A stretch of DNA of 64,000 bases. It comes from Pseudomonas flavescens (GTDB lineage: Bacteria; Pseudomonadota; Gammaproteobacteria; Pseudomonadales; Pseudomonadaceae). The position numbers were made by a program, and so were the translations under genes. Below the pieces are notes generated by a model, which worked only from the letters and a program-made list of their open reading frames with translations, was not told where the DNA came from and ran no database searches. The DNA lies in assembly GCF_013408425.1 (NCBI RefSeq), contig NZ_JACBYV010000001.1:4836001-4900000 (forward strand), in the 5' to 3' direction. Positions 9,046 through 17,373 of this stretch are shown here, one piece after another (position 1 is the first letter of the stretch; each line of letters starts with the position of its first letter).

Positions 9046-10130
9046 TGAAGATCGGCGTGATCGGGGGCGGCCAGCTCGGCCGCATGCTGGCCCTGGCGGG
9101 TACACCGCTGGGCATGAATTTCGCGTTTCTCGACCCGGCCCCGGATGCCTGCGCACAGGCGCTGGGCGAACATATCCGTGCCGATTACGGCGATCAGGAT
9201 CATTTACGCCAACTGGCCGATGAAGTCGATCTGGTGACCTTCGAGTTCGAAAGCGTACCCGCCGAAACCGTGGCGTTCCTGTCTCAGTTCGTGCCGGTCT
9301 ACCCGGGTGCCGAGGCGCTGCGCATCGCCCGTGATCGCTGGTTCGAGAAGTCGATGTTCCGTGATCTGGGCATTCCCACGCCGGAATTCGCCGACATACA
9401 GTCCCAGGCCGATCTCGATGCGGCGGCTGCCAGCATTGGCCTGCCGGCGGTGATGAAGACCCGTACCCTGGGTTACGACGGCAAGGGCCAGAAGGTTCTG
9501 CGCAAGCCTGAAGACGTCACCGGCGCCTTCGCCGAACTGGGTAGCGTTCCGTGCATCCTCGAAGGTTTCGTACCGTTCAGTGGTGAAGTGTCGCTGGTCG
9601 CCGTGCGCGGCCGTGATGGCGAGACGCGCTTCTACCCGCTGGTGCACAACACCCACGACAGCGGCATTCTCAGCCTGTCCGTGGCCAGCACCGAGCATCC
9701 GCTGCAAACGCTGGCCGAAGACTACGTCGGCCGTGTGCTGGAGCAACTCGATTACGTTGGCGTCATGGCTTTCGAGTTCTTCGAGGTCGACGGTGGTCTC
9801 AAGGCCAACGAGATCGCGCCGCGGGTACACAACTCCGGGCACTGGACCATCGAAGGTGCCGAGTGCAGCCAGTTCGAGAACCACCTGCGTGCCGTCGCCG
9901 GCCTGCCGCTGGGCTCGACCACCAAGGTCGGCGAGAGCGCCATGCTCAACTTCATCGGCAGCGTACCGGCTGTGGATAAGGTGGTGGCCATCGATGATTG
10001 CCATCTGCATCACTACGGTAAGGCCTTCAAGGCCGGACGCAAGGTTGGCCATGCCACATTGCGCTGTGCGGATCGGGCGACCCTCGATAGCCGTATCGCC
10101 GACGTACAGGCACTGATAGCAGCAGGCTAG
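9045..10130 (+). CDS. purK: N5-carboxyaminoimidazole ribonucleotide synthetase PurK
   Basis: 361-aa ATP-grasp enzyme converting AIR, ATP and bicarbonate to N5-CAIR. The N-terminal GVIGGGQLGRMLALAG nucleotide-binding loop, VMKTRTLGYDGKGQ (about residue 145) and the ATP-grasp FEFFEV and EIAPRVHNSGHWT motifs are visible. I take the ATG that overlaps the purE stop by one base; the reading frame extends upstream only as a shadow of purE. A strong terminator follows. Confidence 0.97.
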   Translation: MKIGVIGGGQLGRMLALAGTPLGMNFAFLDPAPDACAQALGEHIRADYGDQDHLRQLADEVDLVTFEFESVPAETVAFLSQFVPVYPGAEALRIARDRWFEKSMFRDLGIPTPEFADIQSQADLDAAAASIGLPAVMKTRTLGYDGKGQKVLRKPEDVTGAFAELGSVPCILEGFVPFSGEVSLVAVRGRDGETRFYPLVHNTHDSGILSLSVASTEHPLQTLAEDYVGRVLEQLDYVGVMAFEFFEVDGGLKANEIAPRVHNSGHWTIEGAECSQFENHLRAVAGLPLGSTTKVGESAMLNFIGSVPAVDKVVAIDDCHLHHYGKAFKAGRKVGHATLRCADRATLDSRIADVQALIAAG

Positions 10131-10182
10131 GCGTCTGGCGCGGGAGGTTGAACCTCTCCAGCGCTGCGCTCGTCAGATGGAA

Positions 10183-10209
10183 GGCGCCGCATTCGTGCGG
10201 CGCCTTTTT
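10183..10209 (+). terminator. Rho-independent terminator of purEK
   Basis: A 9-bp perfect GC-rich stem with a TTCG tetraloop (10183-10204), directly followed by five T, 52 bp past the purK stop. Confidence 0.92.
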
Positions 10210-10226
10210 CTATTCTGGAGGGCGTC

Positions 10227-10475
10227 ATGGGTATTATCGGCACTATTTTAATCGGCCTGATCGTCGGGTTGATCGCCCGTTTCCTCAAGCCAGGCGATGA
10301 CAGCATGGGTTGGATCATGACCATCCTGCTGGGTATCGGTGGCTCCATCGCCGCCACTTACGGTGGTCAGGCACTGGGTATCTACCAGGCGGGTGAAGGC
10401 GCCGGTTTCATCGGCGCGGTGGTTGGTGCGATCATCCTGCTGGTGATCTACGGCTTGATCACCAAGAAACGCTGA
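10227..10475 (+). CDS. GlsB/YeaQ/YmgE family small membrane protein
   Basis: 82 aa, almost entirely hydrophobic, with three predicted membrane segments. The glycine-rich pattern IIGTILIGLIVGLIARFLKPG and the downstream GWIMTILLGIGGSI are typical of the transglycosylase-associated/YeaQ family. A good ribosome site (TGGAGG) precedes the ATG. Family members are stress-linked inner-membrane proteins whose biochemical role is unsettled. Confidence 0.88.
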   Translation: MGIIGTILIGLIVGLIARFLKPGDDSMGWIMTILLGIGGSIAATYGGQALGIYQAGEGAGFIGAVVGAIILLVIYGLITKKR

Positions 10476-10542
10476 ACCGGTAGCCTGACGCGTCGACGCC
10501 CGGCTACTCCCTGTTGGCCATTACCACCGTGAGTCCCCGTCG

Positions 10543-11076
10543 ATGCGTTACCTGCTGTTGGTCCTGCTGTTGTTGAGCGGCTTCGCCCGCGCCGAACTCC
10601 CCGAAACCGACTGGCTGGAGCTGATGCCCGAAGAGGATCAGCGAGCGCTGGAGCAGATGCCCGAGATCACCCACGACAGCCCTGAAGCGGCTGGCAGCTT
10701 CGACAGCAAGGGTGGCCTCAAGCAACAGGAAAAGGGCTTGCCCGCAGTCATGTATTCGGCCAAGACGGTGCCGGCCATGAACGGCAAGAAGATTCGCCTC
10801 GGCGGCTACCCGGTTCCGCTGGAAACCGACAACGCCGGGCGCAGCACGCTGTTCTTCCTGGTGCCCTACCCAGGCGCCTGCATCCACGTTCCACCACCGC
10901 CGCCCAACCAGCTGGTGCTGGTGCGCTATCCCAAGGGTATCGCCCTGGACGATATCTACGAGCCACTCTGGGTCAACGGTACGCTGAAGATCGAGCCGGT
11001 CAGCAACGACCTGGCCGACGCTGCGTATGCGCTGGATGCCAGCAACGCACGGATGGTCGAGGAAAGCGACCTGTGA
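10543..11076 (+). CDS. DUF3299 periplasmic protein
   Basis: 177 aa with a cleavable signal peptide (MRYLLLVLLLLSGFARA). The conserved DUF3299 core is seen as KKIRLGGYPVPLE followed by FFLVPYPGACIHVPPPPPNQ. Family members are exported and often sit near metal or lipoprotein export genes, but the role is unknown. The same gene order (purEK, YeaQ, DUF3299) is what I recall from P. aeruginosa PA5426-PA5423. Confidence 0.82.
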   Translation: MRYLLLVLLLLSGFARAELPETDWLELMPEEDQRALEQMPEITHDSPEAAGSFDSKGGLKQQEKGLPAVMYSAKTVPAMNGKKIRLGGYPVPLETDNAGRSTLFFLVPYPGACIHVPPPPPNQLVLVRYPKGIALDDIYEPLWVNGTLKIEPVSNDLADAAYALDASNARMVEESDL

Positions 11077-11079
11077 TGA

Positions 11080-11107
11080 ACGGTGGCGCCCGTTCGGGCG
11101 CCACCGT
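11080..11107. terminator. Bidirectional hairpin between convergent genes
   Basis: A perfect 13-bp stem with a 2-nt loop begins 4 bp past the DUF3299 stop and lies 12 bp from the lipase stop. There is no T-run on either side; it still marks the boundary between the rightward and leftward units. Confidence 0.6.
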
Positions 11108-11118
11108 CATTCAGCGAT

Positions 11119-12270
11119 TCACGAGCGAATCACGAGCTGCATGGCTTGGCGCGCCATGTCGACAACCGCCCTGGCCAGCAGATCGAGCACCCAGCGCAGG
11201 AAGAACGTGGTCACTTCGATGGTGGCCGGCACTGCGCGACCCAGGAACTTGAAGATTTTCACGATCAGGGCGCGGATCGAATCGCTGATGTCCTTGCAAA
11301 GCTGTGCGCCCTGCACCAGGACACTGGCAATCTGATCTAGCACGGTCATGCTCACGGTGATCGCGCTGCCGATGACGATATTGGCCGCCTTCTTGAGCAG
11401 GTACTGCATGGCCTTGGAGATCATCCACAATGTCGCTGCGGAATGCATGGTGGGGCCGTAGCTGGCGCTCTCCAGCCAGATGTCGATTTCCCGATCGAGT
11501 GGCGGCTCAGGGTTGCGATACAGCCCTGTCCAGGTGGCATCGCCAATGGCGGGCAGGTACTGGGTCATACGGTGTGCGTTGGGGCTGATCTGTGCGCCCT
11601 TCCAGGGGATCATGCAGACATTGCCACTGACCGGCACATGGCTGAACGGGAAGATCGGCACCATGCTCACCGGGTCGGCGCTGTGGTAAACGCGATGGAT
11701 GTTGGTGGCGCCCAGCTTGCCGCTCAGGTGTCGGGCGAAGCCGCCGACGCCGGTGCGTGGTGAGCCGAAGGTGTAGAGCTTGATTCCGGCCACGCCGAGC
11801 TCACTGAGGTGATCCGCCGCCAGGGTCGCCAGCGCACCGCCCAGGCTGTGGCCCACGCAGTGCACGGTGCTGGGGTTGCGCCCGCGCATGAAGGAATCGA
11901 GATCGTTGCGTAACGACTTGAATGTTTCGTTGAAGCCCGCGTGCACAGGCCAGGTGCTCGGGCCGCGTTGCAGGCCGGCATTCGCATCGGTCATCGCATC
12001 TGCAAAGGTGTCGGTACCGCGAAATGCCAGCAGCATCTCTCCCTGCCGCCCCCCTACGCCGTGTACGGCATAGGCGAAGCCTGTCCGTGTACGGAAAACA
12101 GCACCGCTGGTTCCACTGGCCATTTGCAGATTGGAGAAGTCGAATGAGTTGCTCAGCCCGAGACGGGCGGCTTCATCCTCCACACCGCCCTTGGATGACA
12201 TGACGGCATCCTTGACGGTGTAGACATGCGTTGCGATCTGCGCGGATTGTTTGGGGCTCAAGGGGTTCAC
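11119..12270 (-). CDS. Class 3 lipase, candidate T6SS phospholipase effector
   Basis: 383 aa. An alpha/beta-hydrolase of the lipase_3 type: nucleophile elbow VHCVGHSLGGALATLAADH, acid in YHSADPVSMVP, and a likely His in NAHRMTQY. Before the elbow, LLAFRGTDTFADAM provides the oxyanion region. The C-terminal third holds a hydrophobic stretch (NIVIGSAITVSMTVLDQIA) that could insert in a membrane. I prefer the GTG at 12270 because AGAAGGA sits 8 bp upstream; a GTG at 12369 would add 33 residues but overlap the previous gene by 68 bp. Last gene of the vgrG island, so secretion by T6SS is inferred from context. It is not one of the Tle1-5 families I could name with confidence. Confidence 0.75.
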   Translation of the reverse strand: MNPLSPKQSAQIATHVYTVKDAVMSSKGGVEDEAARLGLSNSFDFSNLQMASGTSGAVFRTRTGFAYAVHGVGGRQGEMLLAFRGTDTFADAMTDANAGLQRGPSTWPVHAGFNETFKSLRNDLDSFMRGRNPSTVHCVGHSLGGALATLAADHLSELGVAGIKLYTFGSPRTGVGGFARHLSGKLGATNIHRVYHSADPVSMVPIFPFSHVPVSGNVCMIPWKGAQISPNAHRMTQYLPAIGDATWTGLYRNPEPPLDREIDIWLESASYGPTMHSAATLWMISKAMQYLLKKAANIVIGSAITVSMTVLDQIASVLVQGAQLCKDISDSIRALIVKIFKFLGRAVPATIEVTTFFLRWVLDLLARAVVDMARQAMQLVIRS

Positions 12271-12301
12271 AGCCGAATCCTTCTGGTCTGATGATGGGGC
12301 G

Positions 12302-12772
12302 TTACTGAAGAACGCAGATGCCGAATGTTTCAGTTTCCGGGTGAGCGACGGGTTCGCTGTTGAGCTCACAGATGAACTTCAGTGGGCGGCCCTGCACCTC
12401 ACCCAGGTTGTCGTAATTGTGTTTGGTGAATACCCAGCCTTTGTGTTCCTTGCCCTGATAGCGCAGGGTGATGCGCTGGCCGGTCACCGGCTCGTGGGGC
12501 ATGAAGCCTGCCGTCAGTGATTTCGCAGTCACGGCCGGCAGTTGAAAGCGGCCTTGGGCATCGGATTGTGTGGTGTTGGTGCGGTGCTCGTTTTTCCAGT
12601 GCCAGTGATATTCCTGTTCTATCTCCACACCCTGAACAGGTTTGCCGTCGAGCAACACGGTGCCCTCTACCTCGGAGAACAGATAAAGCGTCTTGGAAAA
12701 AGCCATGGCGTAACCCTGTGTGAGTAGTCCGATAAGCAGCAATGCGCAGCAGGAGAGTGATTTGCGGTTCAA
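12302..12772 (-). CDS. DUF6795-like exported protein, possible lipase partner or immunity
   Basis: 156 aa from a TTG start that has AAGGA 6 bp upstream and overlaps the stop of the small ORF before it (TTGA). The N terminus NRKSLSCCALLLIGLLTQGYA looks like a Sec signal peptide. The rest, beginning LYLFSEVEGTVLLDGKPVQG, resembles the transthyretin/carboxypeptidase-regulatory-like DUF6795 fold common beside T6SS genes. If the start is instead the internal ATG (MAFSKT), the protein would be cytoplasmic. Being exported and adjacent to a lipase, it is a candidate periplasmic immunity protein; that is inference only. Confidence 0.68.
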   Translation of the reverse strand: MNRKSLSCCALLLIGLLTQGYAMAFSKTLYLFSEVEGTVLLDGKPVQGVEIEQEYHWHWKNEHRTNTTQSDAQGRFQLPAVTAKSLTAGFMPHEPVTGQRITLRYQGKEHKGWVFTKHNYDNLGEVQGRPLKFICELNSEPVAHPETETFGICVLQ

Positions 12773-12969
12773 GGTCGTTCCTTCGCCGAATGGCTGAGCG
12801 TTTCGGGACGTGCCGCAGGTTGATTGCTGCGGCGGGGCGGAATCAGCGGCGCTGTGCGCAGACCGATGGAGTAGGCGTGCCGGTGAGCAGGCGGTTTCTT
12901 CGAGCGGGATTTCTGCCCATGGCTGGCGCTGGAGTATAGCGACGGAGCCGGTCGGGATTTCTTGAGCAT
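12769..12969 (-). CDS. Small basic proline-rich protein, unknown
   Basis: 66 aa. Reasons to call it: AAGGAGA lies 9 bp before the ATG, nothing else codes on either strand here, and its TGA overlaps the TTG start of the next gene, the usual sign of translational coupling. The peptide is rich in Lys, Arg, Ser and Pro (MLKKSRPAPSLYSSAS, SRSKKPPAHRH) with no hydrophobic segment. It could be a leader for coupling or a small T6SS accessory. I recognise no family. Confidence 0.5.
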   Translation of the reverse strand: MLKKSRPAPSLYSSASHGQKSRSKKPPAHRHAYSIGLRTAPLIPPRRSNQPAARPETLSHSAKERP

Positions 12970-13004
12970 GTTCGCACTCTCCTTGTGTCGTTGATCGCTT
13001 CGGC

Positions 13005-14240
13005 TCAGCAGCCCAGCAATCGCTTTTGCCGGCGCGCCGGTGCATCGCTTGCAAACAGCACGCTGGTCGGCTGGTAGCGCGCTAGCAAGCTGGCCGCTGC
13101 ACGTCGCTGCCGCTGTGTGCCGCTGCGCAGCACGGCCATGCATTGTCGCTCGCTGAACGGCTGGCCCAGCAAATACCCGGTGCCTGGTTGCAAGCGCTGC
13201 TGCTGGCCTTGCCACCATTGTTCGACCTGATGCGGATCGGGCCAGGGCAGGTCGATGTCCGGGCCCATGCTGACGTTGGCGTCGGATGGATCATCGGTAG
13301 GGCCGTCGTCGTAGTCGGGATAGACGCTCAATTCCAGGTCGAGTTCCGCGAGGTCGGCGCCGGTAATCAGGCCGAACGCTTCACCTGCCGCACGGGCTGT
13401 AGGCAGTTCGTGCATCTGCCGAATCAGCCAGGGAACGGTCTGCGGATCACCGAGCAGGCCGATGGCCTGGATCGCCATGTGGCGATGCGCCTCGCTCTGC
13501 ATCAGACCGCGTAACCAGGCGACGCTGGCCTCCCGCGGTTGCCAGGCGAGCAGCACCTCGAGCGCGGGCCGGCGCCGTTCACCCGGCTGTTCGGCGAACA
13601 GGCGCAGGTTGCCGAGCGCTTCCTGGTCACCCATCTGGGCGCTGGCCCAGTTGCTCCAGAAACGCACCTCATCGTCACCGTGCAGGCGGTGCTGACGCAG
13701 CGGCTGCAGCAGGTCGCGGCGCCGCAGGGTACCAGCCAGCCGAGCTGCGGCGGCCAGTACGCTGGTATCACCGTGGCCGAGGGCCGAGAGCAACGCCGGG
13801 CCTGGGTCCTTGCCGTGCAGGGCGTGGGCCGCCAGAGCGATACGGCGGCGCTGTACGTCAGTGGCATGCAGATCGCGCTCGATCAGCGGGCAGACTTCGG
13901 GCCACTCCAGCCAGCCCAATGCGGCGACAAGAAACGGCTCGCCCTCGGGGTTGGCGTGCAGGTGCTGATACAGCGTCTGCAGAGCGCTGTCGTTGCTCAG
14001 CCGCAGTGCCAGCGCAGCCGTAGCGAATACTTCGCCCTGGGCGTGTGGGGTGAGTTGCTCCAGCAACAGGTGAAGTCCCTTGAGACCAGCGATCTGCAGC
14101 CCATCGAGATGCGCCTCGATCCGCTCGTCCAGGTCGCCGAGATGCCCCAGGTCATAATGGGGCGCGCCGACGGCATAGCTGCGCAGTCCGGCGAGGAAGG
14201 CGGCTTCTTCAGCGTGTTGGTCGAGGATGGTGGCGATCAT
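13005..14240 (-). CDS. HEAT-repeat-like protein, TIGR02270/PA0101-like
   Basis: 411 aa. The chain is a series of short helical pairs with repeated Leu/Ala patterns (LLSALGHGDTSVLAAAARLAG, ALGNLRLFAEQPGERRRPA), as in HEAT/PBS-lyase repeats. I recall the TIGR02270 family from P. aeruginosa T6SS loci and Myxococcus. The ATG overlaps the previous stop (TGATG), so it is coupled to the putative immunity gene. In the recalled vgrG1b locus of P. aeruginosa the same position is PA0101. An adaptor, scaffold or second immunity role is possible; none is shown. Confidence 0.75.
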   Translation of the reverse strand: MIATILDQHAEEAAFLAGLRSYAVGAPHYDLGHLGDLDERIEAHLDGLQIAGLKGLHLLLEQLTPHAQGEVFATAALALRLSNDSALQTLYQHLHANPEGEPFLVAALGWLEWPEVCPLIERDLHATDVQRRRIALAAHALHGKDPGPALLSALGHGDTSVLAAAARLAGTLRRRDLLQPLRQHRLHGDDEVRFWSNWASAQMGDQEALGNLRLFAEQPGERRRPALEVLLAWQPREASVAWLRGLMQSEAHRHMAIQAIGLLGDPQTVPWLIRQMHELPTARAAGEAFGLITGADLAELDLELSVYPDYDDGPTDDPSDANVSMGPDIDLPWPDPHQVEQWWQGQQQRLQPGTGYLLGQPFSERQCMAVLRSGTQRQRRAAASLLARYQPTSVLFASDAPARRQKRLLGC

Positions 14241-15139
14241 CAGTCGATGCGGGTCCAGGTACTGCCGTCGAAGGCCATGATGTCCTTGGCGCCGAATGAC
14301 CACAGTACACCGTCAGCCACACTGAGGTGATAGTAAGTAGCCGGCGTGTCCTCTCCGAAGTCCACTGCTACCAGGCTGTCACCCTGAAGCGTATACAAGC
14401 CACGCAGTGTAGAGAGGTAGAGCGTGCCGTCATACCAGGCCAGATCCCATATGTCGCTGCTGATATCCTCCTGCTCGATTGGCTGCCAGCTGTCACCACG
14501 ACCTACGATCAGAAGTCCGCGCCGGCCCGAGGCATAGACCTGACCATCTCCGGCGCAGAGCACACGGGTCAGCAGGAGGTTGGTCGGGCTTTCCTTTTGG
14601 CTCCATTGTTGGCCGTTGTAGTGCCAGATCTCGCCATCCCATCCAACAGCGTATAGATCGCTTTCGTCAAAGCCATCGATGGACTCGAAGCCTTTCGTTT
14701 CGCCGATTGCGGGGCGGATGGTTTGATCGAGGCAGGTCCAGTGATCAACGCCATCACGTCGATAAACTTGTCGGCCCATTCCAACAGCAAATGTTTTCTG
14801 GCCGATCGTTCGTGCTTGTCTCAAATGGCCGCGATCGATGGGATCTCCATCAGGCGTTTTAATCTTTTCGTCGTTCTCCTGGCCGCTACCGAATAGACGG
14901 ATATCACCATAGGGCGACATGAACAGAGCTTGTTCTAGATGTTCTCGGGTAATAGTTACACTGACAGTGGGCCAGTCTTTCATATCGTCGTAACCCCACT
15001 GTCCTGCATCCCAGCTGTACAAGTGAGAGTGCTCAATCCGTGCCTCGAGGCTGTCGTCTTGGGTAACGATATAAGCGAGATCGTTGTACCGAACAGCCCC
15101 CGTAATGAAGGTATCTGTCCGGCTCTTTCTATCTGACAT
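14240..15139 (-). CDS. Putative immunity protein to the GHH nuclease (Tsi7-like position)
   Basis: 299 aa, cytoplasmic (no signal peptide), rich in short Trp/Gly/Asp strands repeated along the chain (SDLYAVGWDGEIWHYNG, DGTLYLSTLRGLYTLQG), suggesting a beta-propeller. I chose the ATG at 15139, which has AGG 8 bp upstream, over a GTG at 15148. It follows the nuclease toxin by 15 bp, exactly where an immunity gene sits, and matches the PA0100 (Tsi7) position in the vgrG1b locus as I remember it. Base composition is lower in GC than its neighbours, as often seen for toxin/immunity cassettes. Confidence 0.7.
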   Translation of the reverse strand: MSDRKSRTDTFITGAVRYNDLAYIVTQDDSLEARIEHSHLYSWDAGQWGYDDMKDWPTVSVTITREHLEQALFMSPYGDIRLFGSGQENDEKIKTPDGDPIDRGHLRQARTIGQKTFAVGMGRQVYRRDGVDHWTCLDQTIRPAIGETKGFESIDGFDESDLYAVGWDGEIWHYNGQQWSQKESPTNLLLTRVLCAGDGQVYASGRRGLLIVGRGDSWQPIEQEDISSDIWDLAWYDGTLYLSTLRGLYTLQGDSLVAVDFGEDTPATYYHLSVADGVLWSFGAKDIMAFDGSTWTRID

Positions 15140-15154
15140 CGGCTGCACCTATTA

Positions 15155-16336
15155 CTATCGACTTGATTTAGTGCTTGTAGCGCGCAACTTCTTTGATCGA
15201 GCTTTGACTGCCGCATCCGCTGCCTTCTGGGCGTCGTCACCTTTGTACCCGGTCGCAATCATGCGGCAATCCGTTTGATCATCGATGCCACATTGGTTGT
15301 GATAGGCATCCAACTGCGCTTCCGTGCACGCCGGGTCGCAGCCTGATTCGGGAAATGTTTTGCCTACTGCCTTCACGCCAAAGCCTTTGGCCTGGCCGTA
15401 GGTAACGCTGACCAAGCGAGCCGAGCTGTCATCTTCGAAGGTGATTCGCTTTGACTGCGCGCCGCTATTGAGTGCTGCGTTGCTCTGATAGGTATGCATC
15501 AACCCGTGTGTGCCGTGGTACTGATTGCAGCCTTCCACACAGATGCAGGGAGCCTTGTCGCCGTTGTAGGGGCTCGTTCCCTTGATTGCCTTCGATTCCT
15601 TACCGCCACGCCCCTTGTTGAAGAAAGAACCTGCTTCAACCAAGTGGTGGCCTGTTTGTCCTGGGCAACAACCGGCTTGCCCCGCAGTGGGTTTGTACGG
15701 GGTGAGCTGACATCGCCTGGCGCTCAGGCATTTGTCTGCACCAACCTTGTCGGCGTAAGCGTTTGCCGCCTGTTGGGTTTCCGGTTTTCCATCCGGAGGG
15801 CAGGGGCTAGGGCCATCCGGCTTATGGGGTGAAAAATCCTTACAGGCATCCTTCTCTTTCTTGATGTCTTCCTTGCACGGCCCTTCACCCTTGCTCACCG
15901 CCGTCTGATCCAGATACGGCCAGGTGGGCGTATTCCCCGGCATCGACCCATGGTTATGGGTGGTCAGGTCCATATGCCGGACCACGTTCTTGCCTTCGAA
16001 CTTGACGTCCATCGACCAGGAGGTGAAGTACACCTTGCCCTTGATCTTGCTGGTGATGATGCCTTTCTTCGGGGCGCGGCCGGGTTCGTCGCCGTAGCTG
16101 GTCTTGTAGTAGCTCTTGTTCTTGAGCATCACTTCCTTGCGGGTGATGCGGATGGTGCGCGTGCCCTTGGTGGTGTCCTTGGATAGCCCGGTGTTGGGGT
16201 ACGGGATCGGGATGCCCAAGGGCATCGGCGGCGTCTGCGGTGGCGTAAAGCAGACGTCGGGAAAGGCAGCGATGGACTTGCCGCTGGCCGATTTGCAGGA
16301 AATTTCCCGGTTGTTGGCATAGACCTCGTTGGCCAT
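15155..16336 (-). CDS. tse7: PAAR-like (DUF4150) T6SS effector with GHH-type HNH nuclease domain
   Basis: 393 aa. The N-terminal half (residues about 1-140, starting MANEVYANNREISCKSA and including FPDVCFTPPQTPP and GIPIPYPNTG) is a DUF4150 PAAR-like tip domain that would cap VgrG. The C-terminal half is cysteine-rich and carries GQTGHHLVEAG, the GHH signature of HNH/Endonuclease VII toxins, then CVEGCNQYHGTHGLMHTYQS. The predicted action is DNA cleavage in competitor cells. It overlaps the thiolase-like gene by one base (TGATG). Gene order and domains match Tse7 (PA0099) of P. aeruginosa as I recall it; the symbol is by synteny and not verified. Confidence 0.85.
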   Translation of the reverse strand: MANEVYANNREISCKSASGKSIAAFPDVCFTPPQTPPMPLGIPIPYPNTGLSKDTTKGTRTIRITRKEVMLKNKSYYKTSYGDEPGRAPKKGIITSKIKGKVYFTSWSMDVKFEGKNVVRHMDLTTHNHGSMPGNTPTWPYLDQTAVSKGEGPCKEDIKKEKDACKDFSPHKPDGPSPCPPDGKPETQQAANAYADKVGADKCLSARRCQLTPYKPTAGQAGCCPGQTGHHLVEAGSFFNKGRGGKESKAIKGTSPYNGDKAPCICVEGCNQYHGTHGLMHTYQSNAALNSGAQSKRITFEDDSSARLVSVTYGQAKGFGVKAVGKTFPESGCDPACTEAQLDAYHNQCGIDDQTDCRMIATGYKGDDAQKAADAAVKARSKKLRATSTKSSR

Positions 16337-17373
16337 CAGGCAGCTCCCACCCGTTGATAGCTGAGCAGCGCGACGACACGTTCGCCGGCGTCGTTGCCCA
16401 GTTGATAGACGATGTTCGAACCGAGACCGTAGCCCTTGCGAGATGCGGCCAGGGCCACCGCCAGCATGGCCGGGCCGATGGCCGCGCCACACTCGCCGAT
16501 GCAGTCGGCGGGGTGCCAGATGTCGAACTCCTCCTTGACCACCCGCAGCGTGCGGCTCAGCGCCAGGGCCGCTTCCTTGAAGTAATACTGCTCGCCGGAG
16601 TTGTCGGTCAGGCGGTAGTCCATCTGCTCCATACGGCAGTTGCCGTCCTTGAGCGCCGCCTGGGTGGCCTGCACCAGGCCGTCGGCGCGCAGCGGGATGT
16701 CGTCGGCTTCCACGGTGGCCTTCTCGATGCCAAAGCCCAGCCCGAAGCAGATCAGCTGTTCGGCGTCCTGGCGCACCGGTGCGCCGACGACGACTGTCGC
16801 CGCGCCTTCGCCGGGGATGAAGCCATTGGAATGGCGGCTGGTGAGCAGTCGCTGGCGTTGCTCGAAGGCCGACAGGGTGGTTGCGTTGAGAAACGAGTCG
16901 ACCCCGGCGATCAGCACATGCCGATGGCCACCTTCGTGGATCAGCCGGCGTGCATTGAGCAGCGCCACGCCGGCGCTGACTCGGCCGCGCGGTATCAGCG
17001 TGGACGCGCCATGAAACTGCACGCCCAGCTCGCGCTCGATGTCGCGCAGCAGGCTGCTGTCCAGGCCATCGCTACGGCCCGGGCGATCCAGTTCGGCGAC
17101 GCCGAGCAGCAGCGGCGTATTGGCGCAATCCAGGCCTGGCACCGCCGCCAGGCTTTCGGCGATGGCGCGGGCTGCCATCTTCACCAGCTTGAATCGGCCG
17201 CGCCAGGGCTCTTCCAGAGGCACGCTGGCAGCGACTTGCCACTCACCGCCGCCGTCGATGAAGCGGGTTTCCTGAAAGTTGTCGAGGGCGCAGCGGATCG
17301 CCGCGCAACTGGCCGGCGCGCTCAGGCCCACGGCGCTGACCATACCGCTGGAGAGGATGCTGAGGGCGCTCAT
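16336..17373 (-). CDS. Thiolase-like (beta-ketoacyl synthase fold) T6SS accessory protein
   Basis: 345 aa. The fold is seen from GMVSAVGLSAPASCAAIRCAL at the N terminus, GVDSFLNATTL where the ketosynthase active-site Cys would lie, and GFIPGEGAATVVVGAP and ECGAAIGPAMLAVALAA later. The nucleophile position reads Ser-Phe in place of the usual Ala-Cys, so it is probably not an active condensing enzyme. Such genes accompany DUF2169 and PAAR-like effectors (PA0098 by recalled synteny); a role in effector loading or modification is only guessed. Overlaps both neighbours. Confidence 0.8.
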   Translation of the reverse strand: MSALSILSSGMVSAVGLSAPASCAAIRCALDNFQETRFIDGGGEWQVAASVPLEEPWRGRFKLVKMAARAIAESLAAVPGLDCANTPLLLGVAELDRPGRSDGLDSSLLRDIERELGVQFHGASTLIPRGRVSAGVALLNARRLIHEGGHRHVLIAGVDSFLNATTLSAFEQRQRLLTSRHSNGFIPGEGAATVVVGAPVRQDAEQLICFGLGFGIEKATVEADDIPLRADGLVQATQAALKDGNCRMEQMDYRLTDNSGEQYYFKEAALALSRTLRVVKEEFDIWHPADCIGECGAAIGPAMLAVALAASRKGYGLGSNIVYQLGNDAGERVVALLSYQRVGAA

